DNA of 64,000 nt, from assembly GCF_001648595.1 (NCBI RefSeq), contig NZ_LBAW01000012.1, positions 62,001 to 126,000 on the forward strand, written 5' to 3'. The notes beneath the pieces are model-generated. The model searched no databases. It was not told the DNA's origin and saw nothing but the letters and a program-made list of their open reading frames with translations. Position numbers and translations under genes: made by a program. Of the stretch, positions 8,774-17,963 are shown one piece after another (the first letter of the stretch is position 1; each line of letters starts with the position of its first letter). Source of the stretch: Legionella bozemanae (GTDB lineage: Bacteria; Pseudomonadota; Gammaproteobacteria; Legionellales; Legionellaceae).

Positions 8774-10075
8774 TTAAGACGTTGATAGCAATGTATTCTC
8801 AGAAATTGAATCCGCAAGAGTAGCTAATTTACCTTCTTCCCTTTCTAACCATTTTGTTAACAACCAACCCAGTAGAAGAGTGCCGGCAAGAATCGCTAAA
8901 GTCAGATAAATACCCAAGTGAGCCTGGAAGATAGGTAGGAATACCGTGCCAATAAACGCACCAAATTTTCCGGTTCCAGCTGCCAATCCATGTCCGGTGG
9001 CTTTAAACTCAGGGTTATAAAGTTTTGCAGGCAGCAGATAAGTTGAAATTCCTGGGCCAAAATTTATAAAAAAATTGAACAGGATGAATCCAACAAAAAT
9101 AATGCTGGCACTTGGGAGCAGATAGCTTATGCTAAGAATTAATAATCCCACAAACGAAAAGAGAAATCCTGTTTTCTGCAGTTTAATTAAAGATACATGA
9201 TTTACACAAAAGATGACTGCAAAAGCACCTAAGGAAACAAAGATATTGACCACTAAAGTGCTTTTTAGAACTTCCGTTTGTGCATTCAGGAAATTTGCTG
9301 CGCTCGAAAGATTAAATGCCTGTAAGACGTAAGGAGTGAATAACCCTATCCCGTAATACGATATATCTAATAAAAACCAGCAAAGACAAAGACAAACAGT
9401 GGCTCTTATCATTCTTGGCGAGAACATCAATTGATAATGCGTAAAAACAGCACGTCTTGAGCGTGGTTTTAACCGTTGATGGACTTGCCATAAAAAGCTC
9501 TCTGGCAGCTTCGCTCTAAATAACAGCCCTACAAGTGCAGGAATTGCCCCTGAAGCAAATATCCATCGCCAAACGTCGAGTTGAGGATGCAGTTTAAATA
9601 AAAGCCAGGCAACAATGACACCTATTGGTGAGGCAAGGCAATTGATAAACATAGCAGTTGCGATAAATTGGGCACTTTTACGAGGCGGAATCATTTCAGC
9701 TAAATAAGCGGCACAGATAGGATAATCAGCGCCCACGCCAAAACCGAGTAAAAATCGAAAAACACAAAGAGAGGTTATATTCCAGGCAAAAGCAGAACAA
9801 ATAGCAATGAATACAAAAAAGACAAGATTTATAATGAGCATGCTTTTCCTGCCTAACATATCTGCCATGCGTCCAACAATGATTGCACCAAATACTGCAC
9901 CAAGAGGTGCTGCAGCTTGAGTGAGGCCAATCATAAGCGAGGATGGATGGTATAAAGCATTAATAAAAGGCTCTGCTACAGAAGCGATATATAAATCATA
10001 ACCATCAATGAACAAACCCAGCGCACAGACTATCCAGACATGAAGAGCCAGGGATTTATTATTATTTTCGTCCAT
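8774..10075 (-). CDS. MFS transporter, probable (amino)phosphonate importer
   Basis: A 433-residue MFS protein with 12 predicted helices and the loop signature GRMADMLGRKSML. The order WIVCALGLFIDGYDLYIASV resembles the aromatic acid/metabolite-proton symporter branch (DGYD at helix 1), that is, importers rather than drug exporters. As first gene of the phnYZ operon, 11 bases upstream of phnY, it is inferred to bring in the phosphonate substrate. Known phnYZ clusters often use ABC importers, so an MFS carrier here is of interest. A MITE-like element lies upstream. Confidence 0.8.
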   Translation of the reverse strand: MDENNNKSLALHVWIVCALGLFIDGYDLYIASVAEPFINALYHPSSLMIGLTQAAAPLGAVFGAIIVGRMADMLGRKSMLIINLVFFVFIAICSAFAWNITSLCVFRFLLGFGVGADYPICAAYLAEMIPPRKSAQFIATAMFINCLASPIGVIVAWLLFKLHPQLDVWRWIFASGAIPALVGLLFRAKLPESFLWQVHQRLKPRSRRAVFTHYQLMFSPRMIRATVCLCLCWFLLDISYYGIGLFTPYVLQAFNLSSAANFLNAQTEVLKSTLVVNIFVSLGAFAVIFCVNHVSLIKLQKTGFLFSFVGLLILSISYLLPSASIIFVGFILFNFFINFGPGISTYLLPAKLYNPEFKATGHGLAAGTGKFGAFIGTVFLPIFQAHLGIYLTLAILAGTLLLGWLLTKWLEREEGKLATLADSISENTLLSTS

Positions 10076-10214
10076 GAAAATCTCTTTATAAGATAAAGAA
10101 TATTTTGCCGCTTTATTGCGGCGTTAAGTACATGATTTTTAACATAATCGCGATGCAAAAACAAACAAGTTCATCATAAATAATTCAAAAAAACAATGCC
10201 CGTTCTAATAGAGT

Positions 10215-10414
10215 CTGTTTACAATCGTTATCTTGAGGCAAATACTCCGATTTTAGGGCACAGAAACGGAGTATGCACTTATGGCATCACGTTAAGGAAA
10301 AATCTCTCTCGCCTACGTCCCGCGAACACACCGCGGGACGTAGAGAATAAAGTTATTCCCTTACTGGGCGCATAAAATCGGAGTATTTTGGGGATAGAAT
10401 TGTAAACAGCCCCT
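10215..10414. mobile_element. MITE-like element with 35-40 bp terminal inverted repeats
   Basis: About 200 bases with no gene. The outer ends are imperfect inverted repeats of ~40 bases: the left begins GAGTCTGTTTACAA and runs to ACTCCGATTTT; the right is its complement, AAAATCGGAGT running to TTGTAAACAGCCCC. A TA dinucleotide flanks each end, as expected of Tc1/mariner/IS630-like or IS5-like insertion. In the middle lies a perfect 12-bp hairpin (CTACGTCCCGCG / CGCGGGACGTAG, 10313-10343) of the dispersed repeat family seen elsewhere in the window. It fills most of the 445-base gap 10076-10520. Confidence 0.65.
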
Positions 10415-10520
10415 AAACCATCCCTGAAAAAACGAATTTACAAAAGATATCTATAATTAAATAAATGAGACTTCGACAAAAGCAATAGATACTCTTTAAC
10501 TCTGAAAAAGGAAAGATAAA

Positions 10521-10721
10521 ATGTTAACCACGGCTTTTATTTTTTTAGTGATAGCAATTGTTTCAGGATACATGGGATATAAAGGTACCGATCCTTCATT
10601 AACAAATAATGCAAAAATTATATTTTATATTTCTATAATTATTTTTCTCATATTACTGCTTATCTATTTATTTTCCCCAGCCGCACCAGTGCAAAATGAA
10701 ATAAAAAATCCACTTTTATAG
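10521..10721 (+). CDS. small DUF1328-like inner-membrane protein
   Basis: A 66-residue protein with two hydrophobic segments (about residues 3-21 and 32-52) separated by a short polar loop. The start (MLTTAFIFLVIAIVSGYMGY) and the second segment resemble the YtjA/DUF1328 pattern of small stress-associated membrane proteins. GGAAAG precedes the ATG. The function of the family is not established. Single gene. Confidence 0.65.
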   Translation: MLTTAFIFLVIAIVSGYMGYKGTDPSLTNNAKIIFYISIIIFLILLLIYLFSPAAPVQNEIKNPLL

Positions 10722-10955
10722 GTACGATTAATTTGAATGAATTATTCTCCTTGGACTTCCCAATTGGAATTCACTTTCATAATCTGCACACCACAACTCA
10801 TTAGGACTTTTACCATTAGTTAGTTTTGTCCCCTCTGCTTTGTAACACCTCCTCTTTTGTTTTGTTACCAAACCATATTTATCTAAAATTGTATGGATAG
10901 TGCTACCTATGTCTCAATAAGGACAATCCAGGCACGGCAAAAACTCATGGCAAAA

Positions 10956-12377
10956 TCAATGCAGACCTACATTCTCTCTTTCCTGATCACTTTCTTCTTC
11001 GGGTGGTTTTTTAAACTGCTGCACGATAGTTTTAGCGAATCGTTGAAATAAGCTGGCGTTTGCTCCAGTAAATTTATTCCAATCTTTTTCAAAATCTTCT
11101 TGCAAAAACATATGCAGCTGACCATGATGATAAGGTCCACTGTTTTGCTCTAAAGCTTGTCTTTCATATTCAAATCGTAAACTTTCTTTTACATTCTTAA
11201 GTATATCAGGATAGTTTGCCGATAATTCTCTGGTGATATCTCTTAAAACTGCCGAATAGCCTGTAGTTAATTTGCCCTTTTTAAGCTCACGATCCCATGC
11301 GTCTTGATAAAGCTTAATTAGATTATTTCGAAGGTCAGCCCAGTCGGAAGCTCCACCAAATTTCTTTGAAGAAGACTTATCAACCAAGATTTCCTGTACT
11401 TTTTCCGCTATTTTGCCATAGCCCGGATATGTTTCTTCAAACTTAAATACCGCATTTTTTAATTCAAGAGCTTTAGCCTCTCGTGCTATTTTATGAACCT
11501 CCACTCTAGGGGTTTCAACTACCGTATCATGTGCTTCTCTTAATGCGGCATAAAGTTCTGGAGTTGCCACAAGCTGTCCCTGCTTTGTTTGATCCATAGA
11601 TTTGTGTGCCCATAAGCGCAGAGTTAAATCATAGTTGGGGTTAGCTTTTACTGTAGGGTTGGACTCTAGAGTTTCTCTTTCCTCTAGTTTCATAACAGAG
11701 TCATTTCTATCTTTTGATTCCACAGTATTATAATAGCGGTATGTTTTAATTTTCACATTACCAGGTATCATTTCAGGATTAGCCCGGAAAAAATTTTCTA
11801 TTGCTTCAAGAATTTCTTTCCTATCATCAAAAAAGGTATATTCCACCTCATCATTAGGATGTTGCAAAGCTAACTTTTGAATTTGCGCATAGATTAAAGA
11901 TATTTTGTTTTTTTCAAATTCCCATTCAGAAACTTTTTTACCTTCTGTAGCACATTTAAAGTCTGGTGGATAATTGTAATCTTTTTGTAATGCAATTGCT
12001 GCTTTATGAGTTGCTCCCGGCTCAAGCCCACTGTATAAATCACCTAATAAGAACGTATCAAATTCAGCTCCTATGTGTGTCGCTATTTCTTGCAAATTTG
12101 GATAGGATGAACCAGTTTGATATATTGTTTCCTTTTCTCTAACATATGTATCACTGGAATCGCCGCGTATGTCTTGACGATTGGAGCCTACCATAATTTT
12201 ATTAATTCCCAATTCTTTTAGTTTATTAATTAATAATGGATTATGCTCAATGCATAAATCTGGAAATTTTCTTCGTTCTTCTGGTTTGTTATGAAAATCT
12301 GCTTTTACAGCAGTTTGATAAGACGCATGACTTAAACAACCATCCCAATCAATAGAGGCAATTTTTATTTTAGGCAT
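10956..12377 (-). CDS. HAD-like protein, effector candidate
   Basis: A 473-residue soluble protein (from the ATG at 12377; a GTG lies 9 bases upstream). In the numbering from the GTG, the N-terminus has a HAD-type nucleophile motif D13-x-D15 (SIDWDGCLS), a motif II serine S68 in VGSNRQD and a motif IV pair D187-D188 in FFDDRKEI. These form a plausible phosphohydrolase core spread over ~200 residues. The remainder (about 270 residues) is helical and unrecognised. There is no signal peptide or membrane segment, and no operon. Size, composition and a second HAD-like orphan at 14310 suggest a Dot/Icm effector, which is inference. Confidence 0.6.
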   Translation of the reverse strand: MPKIKIASIDWDGCLSHASYQTAVKADFHNKPEERRKFPDLCIEHNPLLINKLKELGINKIMVGSNRQDIRGDSSDTYVREKETIYQTGSSYPNLQEIATHIGAEFDTFLLGDLYSGLEPGATHKAAIALQKDYNYPPDFKCATEGKKVSEWEFEKNKISLIYAQIQKLALQHPNDEVEYTFFDDRKEILEAIENFFRANPEMIPGNVKIKTYRYYNTVESKDRNDSVMKLEERETLESNPTVKANPNYDLTLRLWAHKSMDQTKQGQLVATPELYAALREAHDTVVETPRVEVHKIAREAKALELKNAVFKFEETYPGYGKIAEKVQEILVDKSSSKKFGGASDWADLRNNLIKLYQDAWDRELKKGKLTTGYSAVLRDITRELSANYPDILKNVKESLRFEYERQALEQNSGPYHHGQLHMFLQEDFEKDWNKFTGANASLFQRFAKTIVQQFKKPPEEESDQERENVGLH

Positions 12378-12592
12378 GATAAACACTCACAATTAATACT
12401 ACTCGTTTTAATTTTAGTACAATAATACGAATTTTTATTATATGAAAACTTATAGACTTTACAGCAGAACAGCAAACATAGCCTGGTTACCAGCTACCTG
12501 GCCATAAACTATTACAGCGATAGCTTTTTCTTTATAGTTAAAACGCTCCATATAAATTATGCTAAAAACACTATTACCAATGGAGAGAAAAA

Positions 12593-12676
12593 ATGAAAAA
12601 ACAACTAGTGCAACAAATCGTTAGGGCCAAAATAGCTAAGGGCATGATGCGCTGCAAATGCTGTCGCTATTCCTAA
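12593..12676 (+). CDS. possible 27-residue cysteine-rich basic peptide
   Basis: A short open frame with a good ribosome-binding site (GGAGAG, six bases before ATG). It encodes a basic helix-like N-terminus and a C-terminal C-K-C-C cluster. It lies 36 bases before the next ATG-started gene, in the same direction. Short length makes chance possible; a leader peptide or small regulatory peptide are alternatives. Confidence 0.35.
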   Translation: MKKQLVQQIVRAKIAKGMMRCKCCRYS

Positions 12677-12712
12677 TATCCTGTTAGCCATAGACTATTT
12701 GTGAGAATGACC

Positions 12713-13183
12713 ATGAAAAAGTTACCCAATCTTAGACTATTACTGGAATACAAAAACCCATTAGTTATAGAGCGATTTAAGCAGAATTTTCCTGGTTTTT
12801 CTGCTTCTGCAGAACAGCTGTTTACCGACATGCTCAAATATCTATGGCTCAGTGTAAAACACGAATATGATTTAAAAGCCACTCCTGGTAACCCAGAACT
12901 GCAATTCATTCCTGTGATGCATGAAGAAATGAGACCTATCGATAATATGTGGCATGAATTTATTCTGATTACCTTAGATTACCATGAATTCTGTAATCAC
13001 TACTTTGGTGAATATTTGCATCATATTCCCAATATGCGTGAAAAATTGCAGTTTACTGAAGAAGATTTCACGAACCAATTGGAGCTGTTTTTGAATTACA
13101 TTTACGAGCAATTAGGTGAAGAAACCTTAACCCGCTGGTTTAATGAACATTTAGAAGAAGACATTCTTTCAGATGTGGCTTAA
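12713..13183 (+). CDS. GRDP-like (glycine-rich-domain-containing protein-like) protein
   Basis: A 156-residue protein (in-frame GTG at 12701 and ATG at 12707 are alternative starts). The central motif P-I-D-N-M-W-H-E-F-I followed by Y-H-E-F-C-x-x-Y-F-G and L-H-H-I-P matches the conserved D-x-x-W-H and Y-x-x-x-C blocks of the GRDP family, whose biochemical role is unclear. No signal peptide or membrane segment. Its stop lies four bases from the convergent LysR gene. Confidence 0.6.
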   Translation: MKKLPNLRLLLEYKNPLVIERFKQNFPGFSASAEQLFTDMLKYLWLSVKHEYDLKATPGNPELQFIPVMHEEMRPIDNMWHEFILITLDYHEFCNHYFGEYLHHIPNMREKLQFTEEDFTNQLELFLNYIYEQLGEETLTRWFNEHLEEDILSDVA

Positions 13184-13187
13184 CCAT

Positions 13188-14060
13188 TTAGTGCTGCAAG
13201 TTTTTGCACGAATCACGGATTGTTTGCACTATAACCTGTAACGCTTTGACTTGCCTTTGCTCCGGCCTATGTGTCAAATAAATTTCATCATGAAAAATAG
13301 GTGTATTCGGGACTTGGGAAAGCAATGACTGATGATGAGTGTACACTACTGAGCGAGGTAAAATGCCCACACCACACCCCGCCGCAGTCAAACTGGCAAT
13401 TACATCCAGATTTGAGGTAGGCAATAAACGATATTCCTTGATACCCATTGCCTCCAAATCTTTGAGTAATTTTTGCGTTTGCAATAAATCAACATCACAT
13501 AATAAGGTTAAAATCTTCTGCTCTTTCATGAAATTTTTATCATTAGGCTGCCAAAAACCGACCTCATCATCGTAAAGCTTTTGCAAAATCAAGTCCCTAT
13601 GCCTTACTGGATTAACAACAATACCAATATCAATGGAAAAATTAATAATTCCTTCGAGAATTTTGCGTGATAAATCATGTTTCAGGGTAATTCTTATTTG
13701 AGGATATTGCTCAAGCAATTGGGGCATAAATAAGGGCAAATCATATTGTGCTACAGAAGGATGACAACCAAGAACAAAATCCCCTTGGATTTCATTAACG
13801 CTTGCCAGACTTTCAGCGCGAGCGGTTTCCCATAAATGAATCAATTGCTTGGCATGGGCATAAAATTGCGCCCCTGATTTAGTTAATTTCAATCCATTTT
13901 TTATGCGAATAAAGAGACTGGTACCAATTGCATTTTCAAGTCGTTTGACTGCGCTGCTTAAAGATGGTTGACTAATTCCCAGGCGTTCAGAAGCACGTGA
14001 TAAATTCAACGTTTGGCATACTTCAATAAAATAATACAAATCGTTTGAGGAAGGCAGCAT
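13188..14060 (-). CDS. LysR-family transcriptional regulator
   Basis: A 290-residue LTTR. An N-terminal winged helix-turn-helix (LSRASERLGISQPSLSSAVKR, about residues 20-40) is followed by a two-lobed effector-binding domain with the GCHPSVAQYDLP entry and the GILPRSVV block near the C-terminus. The frame is open 18 bases further upstream to an earlier ATG; I prefer the start nearest the HTH. It has no divergent partner close by (the next gene upstream is 250 bases away), so its target is not evident. Confidence 0.88.
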   Translation of the reverse strand: MLPSSNDLYYFIEVCQTLNLSRASERLGISQPSLSSAVKRLENAIGTSLFIRIKNGLKLTKSGAQFYAHAKQLIHLWETARAESLASVNEIQGDFVLGCHPSVAQYDLPLFMPQLLEQYPQIRITLKHDLSRKILEGIINFSIDIGIVVNPVRHRDLILQKLYDDEVGFWQPNDKNFMKEQKILTLLCDVDLLQTQKLLKDLEAMGIKEYRLLPTSNLDVIASLTAAGCGVGILPRSVVYTHHQSLLSQVPNTPIFHDEIYLTHRPEQRQVKALQVIVQTIRDSCKNLQH

Positions 14061-14248
14061 GGTAACCATCTTAAGCAAAGCAATAAGAGCATGTCAAGAA
14101 AGTGTTTCCATGGACATAAACAATACTTAGTTCAATATACTTTGGAAAGCAAGCAGAGCCTGGTGAATGAAGTGCAACCAAGCATACACCATTATAAAGC
14201 ATCTCAATTGATCAAATTTACATCATATCATTCAAAATAAAATCATTT

Positions 14249-14280
14249 TTAAGGAAATTTTAATAAATTTAGGGTATAAT
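14249..14280 (+). promoter_or_regulatory. PmrA-box-like promoter of the HAD-like effector candidate
   Basis: Two TTAA half-sites start 11 bases apart (14249 and 14260), the spacing of the Legionella PmrA box, followed by a perfect TATAAT at 14275-14280. The gene starts 30 bases later. PmrA is known to drive many Dot/Icm effector genes; in AT-rich DNA the half-sites alone can occur by chance. Confidence 0.45.
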
Positions 14281-14309
14281 TTCTTTTTTTTGGATGACAA
14301 GAGATCAAT

Positions 14310-15209
14310 ATGACAAAAGTACTAGCATTCGATGTATCAGAGACATTACAAACTGGTTCGGAACATAATGACAATGGTCTAGGGCAACCCATGTGTGTAG
14401 GGAAAGAAATTATTCCAGGAGCATATTCAGTAATGGTCGGAGGACAAAAAACAGCAGAGTTACTTCAGCATGCTCAAAGAAAAGGCATTCACATCGTTTT
14501 AGTAACAAATAATGGTGCGGATTTAGATAAAGAGGTAATTCAACGTACCCTGGATTTTTTTAAACGCTATGGAGTAAATATTCCACCTGAAAATTATATG
14601 GGTCCAGAAAAAGGTAAAGATGGCAGCAAGGTGCCGAGATTAGAAGCAATTGCCATACGATTTAATGTTAATAAAGAAGAAATATATTTTTTTGATGACT
14701 CCTTTCATAATGTATCAGAAGCAAGAGCACATGGGTTTAAAGCAATTCAAGTTAAATCTCCAGAAGATTTACACAACGGCATTACTGAAGTGCTCGATGC
14801 ACCATCAGCAATGCAGAAAGCAGAAAAAAATCCTTCCATTTCAGGAAGCAATTCAAGTTTCTTTACTAATGAATGGGATCAACTTGATGCTGATCTTAAA
14901 GCCCATATTTCTGAAACAACACGTAAAGTACGCGTAAAATTTTTTAACCATATACCAACCAGCGAATATTGGAATATGATAGGAAAAGAAGAAAAAGAAG
15001 TTATTCTCCAAGATTATCTTTATAAAAAATCAAGAACATATGACTCCTTAGATATTGAATTTAGATCTTATTTATCAGAAGAAACTCAAAATATTCGCCA
15101 TAAAATGTCTCCTAAACCAACTACAGAAGCTTTTTGGAATGGATTAGATGAGAAAGCAAAAGATCAATACTTTCAAAAATATGAACAAGCAATGAGTTAT
15201 AATTTATAA
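14310..15209 (+). CDS. HAD-like protein with C-terminal repeat pair, effector candidate
   Basis: A 299-residue protein. HAD-type landmarks are D8 in FDVSETL (the usual second aspartate is serine S10), T66 in LVTNNGAD, a possible K108, and D129-D130 in YFFDDS. Loss of the acid/base aspartate questions ordinary phosphatase activity. Residues ~189-236 and ~244-291 are two copies of a ~50-residue repeat (L-D ... S-E-x-T-x-x-x-R-x-K ... P-T-x-E-x-W-N). There is no secretion signal. Its promoter has a PmrA-like box. It shares the FFDD-type motif IV with the 10956 protein but not its overall length. Effector status is inferred. Confidence 0.6.
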   Translation: MTKVLAFDVSETLQTGSEHNDNGLGQPMCVGKEIIPGAYSVMVGGQKTAELLQHAQRKGIHIVLVTNNGADLDKEVIQRTLDFFKRYGVNIPPENYMGPEKGKDGSKVPRLEAIAIRFNVNKEEIYFFDDSFHNVSEARAHGFKAIQVKSPEDLHNGITEVLDAPSAMQKAEKNPSISGSNSSFFTNEWDQLDADLKAHISETTRKVRVKFFNHIPTSEYWNMIGKEEKEVILQDYLYKKSRTYDSLDIEFRSYLSEETQNIRHKMSPKPTTEAFWNGLDEKAKDQYFQKYEQAMSYNL

Positions 15210-15229
15210 ATAAAATAGCATAACTTATT

Positions 15230-15263
15230 AAATGCTTTCTGGAATATTCCAGAAAGCATTTTT
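15230..15263 (+). terminator. rho-independent terminator
   Basis: A perfect 32-base palindrome (AAATGCTTTCTGGAAT and its complement) ending in a run of five T, 20 bases after the stop of the HAD-like gene. Confidence 0.8.
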
Positions 15264-15428
15264 CATCCCTACTTTGGCAAACAACTGTTTCGACCAGAGA
15301 TTCAAGGCGGTTTATTTACTAACGTACTCTCTAATATGTGTGATACAATTGCCCTGAAAATAAACAATTTGAAATGAAAACAAAACCATTTCCCCTTTCA
15401 CCGTGCCCAATAAAATAAAGGAAACTGC

Positions 15429-16697
15429 ATGAGTTTTAAGTCGTTAGGTTTAATCGAACCGTTACTTCAAGCCATTAACGAATTAGGTTACAAAGAACCC
15501 TCTCCTATTCAAGCTCAAGCCATTCCCAAGATATTATCAGGTCATGACGTTCTGGCTTCAGCACAAACAGGAACAGGTAAAACGGCAAGTTTCGTATTAC
15601 CTATTTTACAAAAACTCAGCTCCAAACCCCGGGCTAAAAGTAATAGAACTCGTACACTCATCCTAACGCCAACACGTGAATTAGCCAGTCAAGTACATGA
15701 AAGCATCATTCAATATGGAGGCCACCTATCGCTTCGCTCTGCGGTAGTGTTTGGCGGGGTAAAAATTAATCCCCAAATGATGAAATTACGTTCCGGGGTT
15801 GAGCTTCTGGTTGCTACACCGGGACGTTTATTGGATTTGCATCAGCAACGCGCCATACAATTCGATGAAGTGGATACTCTTGTTTTGGATGAAGCCGACA
15901 GAATGCTGGATATGGGTTTCATTCATGACATGAAACGAATTATTAAATGGTTGCCCAAAAACCGGCAAAATCTTATGTTTTCAGCTACTTTTACTGATGA
16001 AATTCGTAATCTTGTAAAAACCATTCTCAACCAACCCATAGAAATTGATGTTACCCCTCGAAATACAACCGTAGTTAAAATCAAGCAAACAGTACATCCA
16101 GTTGATAAAAGTCAAAAAGCGGCCTTACTGAGTCATTTAATTCATAAAAATAAATGGAGCCAGACTTTAGTCTTTTCAAAGACCAAACATGGCGCCAATA
16201 AATTAGTGAAACAATTGGCCGAAGCGCAAATTCATGCTGCCGCTATCCATGGCAATAAATCGCAATCCCAGCGGACCAAAGCTTTAGCCGAGTTTAAGTC
16301 CGGAGAGTTACATATTTTAGTCGCTACAGACATTGCTGCACGAGGAATTGATATTGATCAATTGCCCTGTGTGGTCAATTTTGATTTACCCCAAGTTGCT
16401 GAAGATTACGTCCACCGCATCGGACGAACCGGACGCGCTGGCGCATCAGGATTAGCCGTTTCCCTAGTAAGTGCTGATGAGGTAAATCAATTACACGCTA
16501 TAGAAAAACTAATTCAACGCAAACTAAACCGTATTGAAATCGAAGATTTTGAACCCCAGCATAATGTTCCTCCAACCAATAGTGTTTCAAAGTTCAAAAA
16601 ACATTCCCCTACTCGCAAGAAAATAACTTCAACGGACAATAAACCCAATAGAAAAAAATTCACAAATAGCTCAAGGAAAAGAGGCTCTAAAACTTAG
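15429..16697 (+). CDS. rhlE: DEAD-box ATP-dependent RNA helicase RhlE
   Basis: A 422-residue RNA helicase. All motifs are present in order: Q motif ([10 protein letters not shown]), Walker A (AQTGTGKT), PTRELA, TPGR, DEAD, SAT, then TDIAARGID and HRIGRTGR in the second RecA domain. The basic, low-complexity tail rich in K/R/S/N/T (~residues 385-422) is typical of RhlE and binds RNA. It acts in ribosome maturation, RNA decay and cold adaptation. It is a stand-alone gene with an AAAGGA ribosome-binding site. Confidence 0.93.
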   Translation: MSFKSLGLIEPLLQAINELGYKEPSPIQAQAIPKILSGHDVLASAQTGTGKTASFVLPILQKLSSKPRAKSNRTRTLILTPTRELASQVHESIIQYGGHLSLRSAVVFGGVKINPQMMKLRSGVELLVATPGRLLDLHQQRAIQFDEVDTLVLDEADRMLDMGFIHDMKRIIKWLPKNRQNLMFSATFTDEIRNLVKTILNQPIEIDVTPRNTTVVKIKQTVHPVDKSQKAALLSHLIHKNKWSQTLVFSKTKHGANKLVKQLAEAQIHAAAIHGNKSQSQRTKALAEFKSGELHILVATDIAARGIDIDQLPCVVNFDLPQVAEDYVHRIGRTGRAGASGLAVSLVSADEVNQLHAIEKLIQRKLNRIEIEDFEPQHNVPPTNSVSKFKKHSPTRKKITSTDNKPNRKKFTNSSRKRGSKT

Positions 16698-16724
16698 CAT
16701 CTTCAGCGTGGTCTAAAGTACAGG

Positions 16725-16853
16725 CCGAAACCGTGGTGTTCCACTTCGTTTCAGCCGGTGTCAACTTAAGAAAAATATTCTAAGGTTGGGTCATTCGGCC
16801 CAACAAATTCAACTCGTCTTTACCATTAAGTTAGGTCAAAATGACCCAACATA
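16725..16853. repeat. hairpin and GTTGGGTCATT inverted repeat after rhlE
   Basis: An imperfect nested stem (GGCCGAAAC...GTTTCAGCC with inner GTGG/CCAC, about 16730-16763) may end rhlE transcription. Then GGTTGGGTCATT (from ~16784) and AATGACCCAAC (to ~16851) form a spaced inverted repeat. A related GGTTGGGTCATTTTGAC copy lies just after the marR gene (~36333), so it is a small dispersed repeat. Confidence 0.45.
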
Positions 16854-16860
16854 ATTCAAT

Positions 16861-17163
16861 TTAAAGTTCAGAAGTAGGCTTTTTCTCCTGTATTTCAAGA
16901 TGCTTCACCAGTGCTGTATAGCGCGGTAACACATAATTCAAAGATTGCATTTTGGACAATTGAAAGAACGACTGATGTTGCATTGCTCTCTTATTTAAAA
17001 TTAATTCTACTTCCTTGTCTATTTTCATTTCTGTTTCTAACCAACCTGATGAATCATGCACTATTCTGTGATTACTATCTCTGCGGCTCCAGGAGGAAAT
17101 AAGAGTGGCATTTTGCAAGGATAAATAATCCGCCATAAAATTTCCCAACGGCTCCGAATCCAA
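16861..17163 (-). CDS. hypothetical protein
   Basis: A 100-residue protein I do not recognise. It is soluble, of mixed charge, with a helical C-terminal half. A second possible start (MADYL) lies 27 bases in. It sits between rhlE and a 5'-truncated symporter, so it may itself be a remnant. Confidence 0.35.
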   Translation of the reverse strand: MDSEPLGNFMADYLSLQNATLISSWSRRDSNHRIVHDSSGWLETEMKIDKEVELILNKRAMQHQSFFQLSKMQSLNYVLPRYTALVKHLEIQEKKPTSEL

Positions 17164-17220
17164 TTACGGTAACTGACACTATTTGACTCACTAAACTATA
17201 GTAGCCCTAACATCCCTTGC

Positions 17221-17943
17221 ATGATTCAAAATCATTGCCGCTGCGATAATAATATCATTCATGCGATGATGCATTACGCTCCCATGGCAGCTTTTGCTGC
17301 TATGGCTTATACAGTAGGTCAATATGGCGCTCACTCCTTACTTGAATTGACTGAATTACTGATTTGTTTTTACTTAACGTGCATTGTATTTATAGTGGTC
17401 CTGCTCGGCAGCGTACTTTATTTTGTTTTAGGCTTAAGTGTATTTAAAGTGATCCAGTATTTTAAAACGGAAATTTTTATTGTTTTTGCTACCTCATCTT
17501 CTGAAACAGTGATGCCTAATTTACTGGAAAAATTAATCGAATTAGGTTGCGATAAATCAGTGGTCGATTTAGTGATACCAACAGGTTATTCTTTTAATCT
17601 CGATGGGACTGCAATTTATCTTACCCTTGCTGCTTTATTTATCGCGCAGGCAACAAACTCGCATATCACTCTTGAACAGCAAATCTTTTTATTGCTTATC
17701 ATGATTATCAGTTCAAAAGGAGCTGCCGGTGTTACAGGAAGCGGTTTTATTATATTGGCCAGTTCCTTAGCAGCTATAGGTACGATCCCTGTTGCAGGAG
17801 TGGTTATAATTCTTGGAGTAGACCGCTTTATGTCTTCAGGGAGATCCTTAACCAATATGATTGGTAATGCCATTGTTGTATTGATTATTTCAAAATGGCA
17901 AAAATCGATTAATATGAAGCGAGTTCATGAAAAACTAGCATAA
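17221..17943 (+). pseudogene. 5'-truncated dicarboxylate/glutamate:cation symporter (DAACS family)
   Basis: The 240 encoded residues match only the C-terminal half of DctA/GltP-type symporters (normally ~420-440 residues). The TSSSE reentrant loop, GYSFNLDGT substrate/cation motif and SKGAAGVTGSGF second hairpin are all intact. The first ~200 residues are missing and the frame meets a stop at ~17170 with no family-like sequence upstream. The remaining reading frame has no internal stop, suggesting a recent 5' deletion. Without the N-terminal helices it should not transport. Confidence 0.75.
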
Positions 17944-17963
17944 AAAAAATACTATGGGTAGCC

